Positions 1-8,730 of a DNA stretch of 64,000 nucleotides are shown here, piece by piece. The translations under genes and the position numbers were made by a program. How positions within the stretch are numbered: the first letter of the stretch is position 1; each line of letters opens with the position of its first letter. The notes beneath the pieces are model-generated. The model had not been told where the DNA came from and searched no databases. It saw nothing but the letters and a program-made list of their open reading frames with translations. Source of the stretch: Melieria omissa (lineage: Eukaryota > Arthropoda > Insecta > Diptera > Ulidiidae); assembly GCA_963971225.1 (NCBI GenBank), contig OZ020269.1, forward strand, positions 103,712,067 to 103,776,066. The letters are read 5' to 3'.

Positions 1-75
1 TCGAATGGTCGCGTTAATCTAGAAAGCTGCTAAACTAATCCGTGGCAGTTATCTCCTTCGAATGGTCGCGTTAAT
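1..75 (+). repeat. Short direct repeat at window edge
   Basis: A 19-base word beginning TCGAATGGTCGCG occurs at 1-19 and again at 57-75, separated by 37 bases. It sits at the upstream edge of a decayed LINE 3' end and probably reflects a small local duplication in that fossil. I cannot see what lies to the left. Confidence 0.6.
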
Positions 76-290
76 CACGGAACACAATCCATGGGGGCGA
101 CATATTGCCAAAATGGGCATCATCGAAGATCCGACTTGCACATCCTGCCTGGAGGAGGTAGATAGTACAGAGCTTTTCCTTTGTGAATAACCTGCTTCTC
201 TAGAACGAGATTGCGCACCCTGGGTTCAGTTGTGTGATCTCCTGAGATTAATTAAAGTTCCCGGATTCTTTGCATAGAAGAACACATAAC
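60..290 (+). pseudogene. LINE ORF2 C-terminal remnant
   Basis: One plus-strand frame from about 72 reads as the end of a LINE ORF2. A tract like TGHNPLGRH is followed by a CxxC pair (CTSC), an acidic linker and FLCE, the usual C-x2-C...H/F-x3-C knuckle that closes RNase H-bearing LINE ORF2 proteins. A stop at about 177 interrupts it, and the frame then resumes and ends near a TAG at about 265. The following 290-470 is a T/C-rich stretch that resembles a LINE 3' untranslated region. No RT or endonuclease is present on this side of the window edge. I consider it a dead 3' fragment of a Loa/Jockey-type element; the clade is an inference. Confidence 0.6.
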
Positions 291-484
291 CCTTCCTTCT
301 TTTCCACTTTTCACACAGCTTCTCTTTTTCCCATTTCCCATCTCCTCTATCATCCTTTTTTCTGAGCCTTGAGTACAATGGGCTAAAAAGCCTGAATGCT
401 TGAGGTAATGACCTTCCTAAGCTTATTTCTTCGGCTCCCCCTTACATCCATCCATCAAACCCGTGACAGTGAATTATTCCCACA

Positions 485-723
485 GATGTCATAATCTTCG
501 TTGATAGTCAGACAGCTTTTAGGAAGCTGGAGTTAGCAGTGGTGAAATCGACGGTAGTACAGAGTTGCCGTACTGCACTTTAAGGTATTGGGCATCGCCG
601 AGTCACTCTCTGCTGGATTCGGGGCCAGTCTGGAGTAGCAGGGAACGAGATGGCAAGAAATGCGGTCGCCTTGCCTACCACCGAAGTAGATAACTCTGTG
701 TTTCCTTCGATATCTGCCTTGTA
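485..723 (+). pseudogene. LINE RNase H fragment split by a mariner
   Basis: The plus strand encodes an RNase H-like segment. An early VDSQTA stretch, an acidic-residue-bearing strand of the fold, is followed after an internal stop and frameshift by WIRGQSGVAGNEMARNA, the conserved WVPGHxGxxGNExAD motif of LINE RNase H domains. The frame runs to the TA dinucleotide at 722-723, where the mariner at 724-1331 begins, and continues in the same frame at 1334. The motif is decayed (PGH reads RGQ). No full ORF2 can be read, so this is a remnant. It belongs with the 1334-2224 region, which supplies the 3' end of the same element. Confidence 0.65.
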
Positions 724-1331
724 TAGGGTGTTTTTTTTAGAGGTATAGAACTTCGAATTGAAATAAAACACAAGAAAATCGTTTTAATGTCCATCAATTT
801 GGCTTTATTGGAAGGATAATTTTATGCCATTAATGTTTAAATATGATTTTGGGCATGTGGCCGCCGCGGCTGGCTCGAATAAAGCCAATTCTACAGGTCC
901 AATTTTCAACCAGCTCCAATTGCTGTGCACGGTGGCGAATCGATTCATTCGGGTCCTCTTCAACATTTTGCTCTACAGCGGCAATTGTTTCTTCGGTGCG
1001 CACTGTTCGACGTCTCTGCGGATGCGTATTATCACATAGAGTAAACGTAGTGCGAAAACGACCCATGGTTAACCGATGGATGGACCGATTTTGCTCTGAT
1101 GGACGATTATGTCGATCATAAAATGGACGGAGCTTGCGGTAAACTTCGCGAACTGAACCATTATTTTCGAAATAAATTTGCACGATTTGCAAGCGTTGTT
1201 CTTTTGTCAACCTGCTCATGATGAAATGGCAAACCAAACTGAACATAAATGACATTAGAGTTGCCAGATTTGACCACAAAATGCCAGTTTTATCTCTATT
1301 CGAAAAACAAACCTCTAAAAAAAACACCCTA
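724..1331 (-). mobile_element. Internally deleted mariner-family element
   Basis: The 608-bp element is flanked by TA on both sides (722-723 and 1332-1333), the normal target duplication of Tc1/mariner transposons. Its terminal inverted repeats start TAGGGTGTTTTTTTTAGAGG and are perfect over 21 bp, with weaker similarity to about 45 bp. It contains a shortened transposase gene on the minus strand. It is inserted in a LINE remnant: removing the element and one TA rejoins the LINE reading frame. The excellent TIRs suggest it was mobilised in trans after losing its catalytic core. Confidence 0.85.
830..1219 (-). pseudogene. Mariner transposase, core deleted (N- and C-termini fused)
   Basis: Starting at the ATG at 1219 (MSRLTKEQRLQIVQIYFE) the frame encodes about 100 residues of the paired helix-turn-helix DNA-binding region of a Tc1/mariner transposase. 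It then jumps directly to the last ~27 residues, which include the conserved RASRGGHMP tail. About 200 residues holding the three catalytic acidic residues are missing, so it cannot cut DNA. The join keeps the frame open to a stop at 830, giving 129 residues against roughly 340 in full-length relatives. The longer upstream frame from 1441 includes TIR and flanking LINE sequence and is not expected to be coding. A residual role as a competitor for TIR binding is possible but unproven. Confidence 0.75.
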
Positions 1332-1333
1332 TA

Positions 1334-2202
1334 TATGTACATTGACAGGTTGAGCAAAAATCGAGTCCTCATGGCGCAGCAGAACGTACTGAAGCACGTA
1401 CCGAGCTCTATAGAACTCCGTTTTCTTGAGGATAGAGCCATTTGTACTGTCCCTGAGTCGAATCTCTATTAAACAGCTCGTCAATGCGTCATTGGATCTA
1501 TACTTATCAAACGGCACCTCGCATCCAGTGATGTCTGCAGAAGTTGCGAAGGTAAGAAGCAGTAGAAACCATTCAACATTTTCTGTGCCACGGTCCGGTT
1601 CTGCAGAAACGTCGACTTCGTACCGTACCGTAGAATCCGCAGGATTCCTAGCGGATCTGGCAAAAGTTGCGGAGATGAAGAAGAAGTAGGACCGATTTAA
1701 CATTTTCGGTGCCCTTTGTCCGGCTCTGCAGAAACGCCGACTTCGTACCCTGGGCGCAAGATTCCTAGTGGTACTGGCTTACATGGCAAAAGTTAAAATT
1801 CCGGGTCTGCTCTCCTTCATTCAGAGGTCGAACTGGTTTGGCCCGTATTGTGACTGTTTCTTTAGCTCCAGAACCATTTAACAAGGGTTTCTCAAAGGGC
1901 CAATTTGACCTCCATGGCGTCTCTCTTCCAGTGATGTCTGCAAATGATGCGGAGATGAAGAAGAAATAGAAACGATTCAACATTTTCTGTGCCACTGTCC
2001 GGCTCTGCAGGAACGTCGACTTTGTACCCTGGGGGCAAGATTCCTGGCTTACATGGCAACAGTTGAAATTCCAGATCTGCTCTCCTTTATGAAGAGTTCG
2101 AACTGGTTTGCCCCGGATTGAGACTGATTGGTTAGCTCCAGAACCATTTATGAAGGTATTCGCAATGGGCCAATTTGTCCTACATGTGCCGCACACATCC
2201 TT
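1334..2202 (+). pseudogene. LINE ORF2 3' end with three tandem decayed copies
   Basis: The frame from the split RNase H fragment continues at 1334 to a stop at 1472. After that, the same ORF2 C-terminus is met three times. Around 1562-1640 there is a partial copy with HFLCHG. Around 1668-1855 there is a frameshifted copy with CPALQKRR. Around 1948-2120 there is a best-preserved copy with HFLCHCPALQERR ending at a TGA. The last two copies are about 280 bp apart and share flanking sequence (CCAGTGATGTCTGCA, AGGGCCAATTTG), so they look like a tandem duplication of the LINE 3' end rather than separate insertions. All are pseudogenic. Confidence 0.7.
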
Positions 2203-2224
2203 CCCTAACTAACCTAACCTAACA
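2203..2224 (+). repeat. LINE 3' tail of AACCT units
   Basis: The LINE remnant ends in short CTAAC/CTAACC units (AACCTAACCTAAC). The Loa-like LINE ending at 12358 has a very similar tail. This marks the 3' end of the element. Confidence 0.55.
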
Positions 2225-4494
2225 TAGCTTCTCTTAAACCAACGGCATCCTTAAAATATTGATCCTATTCCCGTTATTCGAAATCTGTCGACCAAAAACT
2301 ACGAATTTATTATCTTCATGCATCGAAAATGCCCACAAATGGTCACTCGCTCTCACTGTGCCGAGTCATGGCCACTGAGCTAACAATGGAACCAACAAGC
2401 AAATGTGCGAAGCAGCAGTCGAAGATGGAGCGAGAGATCATTATACTGGAACTTGAAGCATACACTAATGTGCAGAATAGAAGAACAAGCAGCGGCAGTC
2501 ACAAAAACAGTAAAGAAAAAAACTAAACAACTTGACAAATATACAAATTGGGCTTTGCCTGAGTGAGCATTTAAGATGTGCAGATAATAATGAAACCCAG
2601 GTAAACAAGCACAAAAAAATTGAAAAAAAAAATGAAGAAAAAATCAAAAAAACAACACAAAACTGTAGAATATGTGCGAAAGTAGAGAGCACAAAAAAGT
2701 ATAGGAAAAAAATCAACTCGACAAACAATGATGACATTGGAGGATGTCGTTAGATAAAGCAAAAAATAATAATGCCAAAACATGCACAAAAAAACCTCGA
2801 ACAAAAATAGTGGCAAAAACAGCAAAGGACATTTTTTTCACCATTGCTCTCTGTTGTATGTGAGCGAACTAGTTATTGTAAAAGGGGCCAGAACCTTTCG
2901 AGTTGCTGCACTTGAAAGCAGTTTTTCAATTTTTGGTCAAATCTGATTTTTTCGCTGCACTCTACTCCTCCGTATGGGTCGCTCGATGGTTCGATGTTTT
3001 TGCAGTTGTCGCTGCCACTGTGTAAACAATTTGTGCTCTCAATGAAATTGTGATTCTAACGAAGATGGAAAGTATGTATGGTCCATAACCAGCTGTGCCA
3101 TCACACATACACAAACACAAACACTCACTCACGGAACTCAAGGAGCATGTCGCACATATCTGCCGGTAGCTCGCTTTGTTTGCATTCAACAAAAGTAAAC
3201 ATTTTTGTAGCCTGCTGACATTTGCCGAACGCGCACAAAAGCATCACGCAGTCTGTGTTGAAGGTAACAACAACAAAACGTAACAGCACTTTTCATTGTT
3301 CGCATAATAAGCGTTGTAAATATATGCTTCGATTGCCTTGGAAGCCGCTCGAGTGTGTGTGGATTTGTGTTGTTTGAGTAAACTCATTGCTGGTAATTTC
3401 GTCACAGTGTCAACTTGGCAACACTTGACGCGGAATCTTGGCCAAAATGCATTCCGTCAAGTTCACACAGGCCACACCGCAGGCAGTCGCAGTCGAAGTC
3501 GGAGTCGCACAAGTGTCGACATGTAATTTACACTCAACTCGACACATTGTCGAATTAAATGTTGCGCGCTTCAAAATTATTAATTGCAGCACTTGCAGCT
3601 CGACAGTTATTCGCGCCGCTGCCGCTGAAGCATTTGTAGCTCATCAGTCAGCAGTGGAAAACAGTGAACTTTTTGCCATATGCCACGGCTGTCACTTGTG
3701 GCTGTGCAGCAATTGCAGCCACAAGGACACACACACACACATACACATGTAGGGAAAATATGCGAGTGACTGCAACAATTGCCAAGCGCCCCAAGATGCC
3801 TTTGTTGTGTTGCGTTGCAGTTTTGTTGTTGTTGTTGTTGCTGTTGCTCTGTTGTGATAAACAACATGTCAGCTTTGCAGACATAAACCATAATCTACAA
3901 GTCAGTGTTGGAATGCAGCGTAGCCGACACACCAACACACCAACACACGCACAGCGGCAGCGGCCAAGTGTGCTGCATACAAATGCCAAGTCGGCTAATC
4001 CACATGCAGCAAGTTGACTTTCATTCGCCAATATACATTCACGTTTGTGTATTTGTCAGTGTATGTGTGCGTGCCAAGATAAATATTAAACAATTGTAAA
4101 AGTACAAAAGCTACACACACACACATACATATAAATAAATAACTGCATGTCTTGCATATTTAAAGTTACCGAGTAAAAGTCAAAGGACCCCCAGGAGTTG
4201 GAAGCTGTATGAATGTTTATGTCAAGCGACAAGTGACTTTTGCACAGCTGAAAGTGGAAGTGGTGGCACTTTAGGCGCCGCACTCAGTGGTAGTTGAACG
4301 GAATTGTTGTTGAGTACATTTGTTGCTGCTGTCATGCAGTACAACTTTTATTTTATTACGCGAAAACAAAAATTCTTAGATTAATTGTTAGTTTTGATAG
4401 AACAAATATGACACAGGATTTCATTTGGGGGTTTTATTTTTTTTAATTTATTTTATTTTATTTTCTTAGCATAATACCATTTCAAATAAATTGT
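2225..4494. other. Non-coding, A-rich and simple-repeat DNA
   Basis: No gene recognised. 2500-2830 is strongly A-rich on the plus strand. 3720-3750 is a CA run, 3818-3852 a TTG/CTG run, and 4105-4140 a CA/TA run. The short open frames here encode low-complexity peptides and have no recognisable domain. Confidence 0.6.
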
Positions 4495-5133
4495 TTACCG
4501 CACCAAGTTTTATATGTAATGGTTATAAAAGAATTTTTGTTTGTGGTACAAGCGGTGAATGGAGAATATAATAATCGCCTAATGTCCCTTCAACTCTCGG
4601 CTCCCATTTTTTTTTTAATATTGGTTGCCCTTTCATCTGTTATTCCACGTGCAAGTTTTTTAGGACATTTTAGTACCAATTTTGAATAAGTACGAAAGAA
4701 AAACTTGAACACATTTTCAGTTTTGGATTAATTCTGGCGTTGAAGTTAATTTCTGAGCTTTGATGTATTCAGAGACCTATAGTAGAATTTTATGGCGAAT
4801 AATTTTGTGGCACATTTTAGAGAGAAAGGGTCAAATTGACCCATACAAATAAGAGTTACAGAGTTAAAATTGTCCACAAAAATGTTCTTCGTAGTATTTT
4901 ACATAAAATTGCTGAAGACATCATATACCTAAAATGTGAGGTTACATGGTTTTCGTATGCCGATTCATCATAAGAATGTTCAAAAAGGGGAAACTTTGAC
5001 CTCCATAACAAAAATTCAGACGTAAACTTTAAAACTGCGATACACGTATATTTTTTTTGGTAGAGACCAGAATCCGTTGTCAGAAACTTGTTATTTAAAA
5101 AAAAATCTGATTTTGTTTTTCAGTGTAATAATT
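4495..5133 (+). repeat. Unclassified dispersed repeat, copy 1 (uninterrupted)
   Basis: About 640 bp that is clearly homologous to the reverse complement of 35645-36078 plus 43963-44232. Shared landmarks include CACCAAGTTTTATATGTAAT, CTCTCGGCTCCCATT, a CTGAGCTTT...GTATTCAGAGAC stretch, CACATTTTAGGTATATGATG in the complement, and a CAGTGTAAT end. No open reading frame and no convincing terminal repeat were seen. I cannot assign it to a class; a MITE or a piece of a longer non-coding repeat are both possible. It serves as the empty-site reference for the errantivirus insertion in copy 2. Confidence 0.75.
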
Positions 5134-5214
5134 GCAACCACTGCTGTCAACAGTACAATCCCTTGGACCCACCGACCTAAAGAAATTTAGTAACTCTCGC
5201 GGGTTCAGGTGTGT

Positions 5215-5440
5215 GATGTTGTCTTCTTCTTCAAGCCAATGATGGACCAGGTATCGCTTCCTGATGCGACAAATGCATTGCAGTGTAATATGATGTGTCC
5301 GAGGGTCTCCTCTGCTGTTTCATAGAGTCTACAGAAGCATACCTATTCCAAACCATTTGTGTGCATGTGTCTGCTCAATCTGAAATGCCCAGTTGGAAGG
5401 CCGGTGATATGATTCAACTGGTTTTTTTCAGCCTTAAGCA
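5215..5440 (-). pseudogene. LINE ORF2 C-terminal remnant
   Basis: On the minus strand the reading is ITGLPTGHFRLSRHMH, an internal stop, then a CFCRLYETAEETLGHIILHC stretch. This is the TGH...CxxC...HxxxxC signature that ends LINE ORF2 proteins. The cysteine/histidine pattern is intact but the frame carries at least one stop, and nothing upstream (RNase H, RT) is recognisable. The fragment is about 75 codons long. Confidence 0.6.
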
Positions 5441-6127
5441 ATCTTCACTCTCATTGGAGTTGTAACCATACGATTGTGTGAGATCCGTGGTCCCCAGACC
5501 ACGAGCTAAATAGGGCTCAACTGGTAGTAGCATGGCTACGAAGTTTAACCAGAGGCTTTGTCTGGTATCACGGGGATACGGGTGCCCCTGGAGCCTTGTG
5601 CTTCAGCCCGATCTTTTGACGGCCCCTCAAGGAGATTCTTGGTGGCTTGGCTTAACACCCAAATGTGGGTAGAGCTTCGTCTCAGCTTGGAGTTGCGTTT
5701 ACAACCGGGTGCCGGACCCATAGCACGGCAGAGGTTTAGATAGGCTTCGATCCCTACCAAGGAGGGGTAATGTCCCATTTACATTATCTCAATTGGTACC
5801 GAGAGCTAGTCTCTCGGGGCGCTTATCAATGCTTAAATTTGATACGCTGTGGTTTTGAGCACCGGCCACACTATGGCGGCAGTAACGTTAAAAATTTGAC
5901 ATTCAACGTCTGAGATCCGAAGCATTAAATAAGTGGTCGGAATTCCTGGTACTTTCCTAGAATCCTAGTGACTGTGCAGGGGTTTGAATGTCCATTCCGC
6001 CTCATTTGGGTTAAGATAGAAAAGTTATCAAAGTTTTCCTGTTATCTGGCAACCCCAAACTTAAAATATTTGTCAAGCTTTTCTATAGAAATGTTCCATA
6101 GAATTACCTTTTCATCACGGGAAAACC
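5441..6127. other. GC-richer unclassified stretch
   Basis: This stretch, especially 5540-5790, is GC-richer than its surroundings and resembles untranslated DNA of a LINE in texture. I could not identify a domain, a TIR or a tRNA-like box. The two short opposing frames around 5545-5778 look like chance readings. Confidence 0.35.
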
Positions 6128-6364
6128 ATGGAACGGCTTAACCTTGAATTTAAGATTTGTGAAGAGATCCACTTCTGGTTGAATAGCAACGTAAACAAAA
6201 AATTTCAAAATTTCCATATTTGGACCAACGAGATTTTGCAGGAGATTTCGAAATTTTATTCGATAAAAATATTTCAAAAGAAACTTTTTTTGTCATTGCT
6301 CCATGGGACCTTTAACCTTCAAAAGGAGATCCATTGCAAGGCGATTTCGCAGGAGATTTTTTAA
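6128..6364 (+). pseudogene. Possible mariner transposase core fossil
   Basis: The plus frame reads KICEEIHFWLNSNVNKKFQN. This resembles the first catalytic block of mariner transposases (FSDEAHFWLNGxVNKQN), with the catalytic aspartate replaced in an EE context. The rest of the 78-codon frame, beyond a weak IWTNE, is not alignable by eye. No TIRs were found around it. It could be a chance resemblance; the HFWLN.NVNK match is the only support. Confidence 0.35.
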
Positions 6365-7135
6365 TTTTCTTTCAAGGACCACCTTCAGAACAACATCGTA
6401 CGGCTTACCATCCGCCATCAACTTCCGAAGCCTCTTCTTTTGAGAAGTTGTCAACCACTTTCTCTTAAGTGAGACGGCTTCGGTAGCTTCAACCAGCGAC
6501 AGTAATCCGCCCGGCTACCAGAGTGGACACTGTGGTCAGGCTTGATTCTGAACAATCACTGTCCATGTGACCTTGAGACGGTTGGTCTCTCCAACCGCCC
6601 TTGGTCTGATTTTCAGCGTCACGCTGAGTATTGACGTCGGTCTGTCCTCCGTCCTTCCCGTCCGAGGCGAGTTCTAAAGTGCTCATCATCATCTGGTTCT
6701 TTGGCCACCTACTCCGACGAGGCGTATCGGTGACCTATGCTGATATAGGGGAAAGGGAGGTCAGCCATGACAGAGCCCCGTATCATGGTAAGTCCTTTAT
6801 ACTATCCGAGGCAGACCGGTATCGGATAGGTTCCGTTAGAATACAGCCGGATATCCCTGGCTGCAAACCATCCAATGGGCACGGATCACATGACACCCTG
6901 GATTAGGGGGGGGGGGGGGGGAGGGTAAGGATGTTGGAAAGCGTGACTAGTTAGCCAGCCACCTGGGAGGAGACATGACCACACCCGGGTGGCTGTTTCC
7001 AGCGGCCACCACGAGGAGGTCTAGTCACATTCCGCCAGCCCTTTAGCCACCGTTTGCCGTAGGACATCCAATCGCTAGCGGTAGCCAAACGGTAGGCAGA
7101 AGACCGCCATCGTAGGGGCTAACTGCTTTCAGGAT
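6365..7135 (-). pseudogene. LINE 5' end: UTR plus ORF1 N-terminus
   Basis: Read on the minus strand, a GC-rich leader (about 7135-6700) precedes an ATG-led frame at 6692 encoding about 67 residues (MMMSTLELASDG...). After a frame change near 6489 it continues as VSLKRKWLTTSQKKRLRKLM, a basic LTxxQKKRxRKLM element that I associate with the N-terminus of Loa-type ORF1 proteins. The copy stops near 6360. Inside the leader, 6906-6921 is a run of 16 G on the plus strand. The fragment is opposite in strand to the LINE that starts at 7530, and is a separate truncated insertion. Confidence 0.5.
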
Positions 7136-7516
7136 GTTTTCGGAACTATAATCACAGACTTTCTGTAAAATTTATTAGAGGAAGTAATAGTTGGTGACGT
7201 GTTCTTTCTCAATGGAATGTCCACTGGTGTCACATAACTGGTGAAACAATCTGTCCTTTGCATGAGAAGCACCCAGGCCTAGTGATGTTGCGCTTCAACT
7301 ACCTGCGGAGATTGTGCGAATTGACATCTTTAGACGTTTTCCTTTGGTGTTAAGCAAAGTCACTTGTCTATGCAAATGATCTCATCATAATTGAAGAACT
7401 TCAAAACAATGTTTATATAACATTTATATCGAATTTTATTTATATCGAACCAGTCCATCTATTTGTGTCCACCAATGTCAGTCTGGGCCAAGCAACTTTT
7501 GAATTCATGATCCACT
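7136..7516. other. Flanking DNA with a faint RT fossil
   Basis: Mostly unrecognised. Near 7363-7400 the plus strand reads LVYANDLIIIEEL, close to the LAYADDLxI polymerase motif of LINE reverse transcriptases with one catalytic aspartate lost. Nothing around it supports a larger RT domain, so I treat it as suggestive only. Confidence 0.3.
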
Positions 7517-7529
7517 TACCAGTCATCCA
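7517..7529 (+). repeat. Target-site duplication, left (LINE 1)
   Basis: TACCAGTCATCCA occurs here and at 12359-12371. The two copies bracket the LINE body and its CCTAA tail; sequence beyond them differs. This is a 13-bp duplication, as expected from target-primed reverse transcription (the first two bases could be shared with the tail). Confidence 0.85.
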
Positions 7530-8730
7530 GCTGCTAAAGTCCCCAAAGGCTCTCGACCCGAGCATCGCATCCACTAGCAGGAGCGAGCAAAGGAAGAAGC
7601 CCAGTAAAGAGGGGCTGAAAGCGCTTGCTCAGTACAAGGCAGCAATAAGGATAAAGTTGCGCCTGGAAAGCAAGGACACTCTTTCGCCCACGGAGCGAGA
7701 GGACCTTCGATGGGCAACGGAGACGGTCACGAAAGGCAGGGAGCACTTTTCGCAAATCGAAAGATTTGCGACTACGCATCCCACCTTCGTGAATAAAATC
7801 GAGGAAAACGTTGCGAAAGCAATGAAACAAACGGAGGCGAAGAGACAGCGGTCCACGGAGGGGGAGAAACCCGTGGCCAAACGTCCTCGTACTCACACCA
7901 CAGCTACTCCAACTGACCAGCCGTCCACGTCCAAGAGAGTGGCGACGACCAGCGAAGTGGCCAAACGGCACCTGACCGTTGCGCTCGTTGATCGGCGACA
8001 CCCGAATGGCCAGTTGACGGCGGTACAATGGAAGCAGGTGGACAATAAAATTCTCGAGGCCATTGTTGCACAGGCGATTGACGAACCACACAAACCTTCG
8101 CCCTCCTTTGAAGGAGCGGGGTGGTACAGGGGAGTCAAAATCCTGAAGTGCAACGATGACCTCACGCTCAAATGGATCAAGGAGGTGGTCCCGAAGTTAG
8201 GAGGATTGTGGGAGGGCGCCGACTTGGACATAGTGGATAGGGACGACATTCCCGGACCACCGCGGGCTAAGGTACGAGTACCTTGCACGGTGAAACCGGA
8301 AAGCGCCCTACTGCTTTTCCAGCGGCAGAATCCTGACGTCCCGACGAAGGACTGGAAGGTGATCCACGCGGGGAAACCAAACGCCGATGGTACTCTTGAC
8401 CTGATCCTCCAAATTAATAAAGAGGCAGAGGACAAGTTGTACCAGCGATTCGGAAAGATGTCTTGGGGGACGGGTAGTGTTTACCTGCGCCTCAAAAAAC
8501 GTCATCCGAAAGACGGCAATGAAAATACGCTAAAGCCAGGCGAAGTAGAAAAGGATCTTGGGCTGGAACCCATGACCGACGCTACTCTGATGATGCGGCT
8601 AGATGACGGTGAGACGGACGAAATGGAGGTTGAGGCGGGTGGAGTGTCGGTGGCGGCAGCCGCACCTACCTTGGAGGATACTGTACCTTCTGGAAGGGAA
8701 GGTCCTGCAAATCAACCTCCACCACAGTAA
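7530..8730 (+). CDS. LINE ORF1 protein, start missing
   Basis: About 400 codons open from the insertion junction to a TAA at 8730. The element's own start is lost. The frame is accidentally opened by an ATG at 7507 in the flanking DNA (and a GTG at 7465), so a chimeric start is possible. The N-terminal third is basic and rich in K/R/E with a nuclear-signal-like KRQRSTEGEKPVAKRPRTH stretch. The central part (roughly codons 150-330 from 7507) has the conserved WYRGVKILKC and TLKWI motifs of the globular domain found in insect LINE ORF1 proteins (DUF4780-like, by recollection). There is no CCHC knuckle. The C-terminus is acidic then proline-rich. The likely role is nucleic-acid binding and RNP formation. 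The end overlaps ORF2. Confidence 0.75.

Noticed and set aside
829..1441. Full 203-codon reading of the 724-1331 transposase from 1441
   Set aside because: The first 74 codons translate the TIR and LINE flank; the family start is the ATG at 1219.
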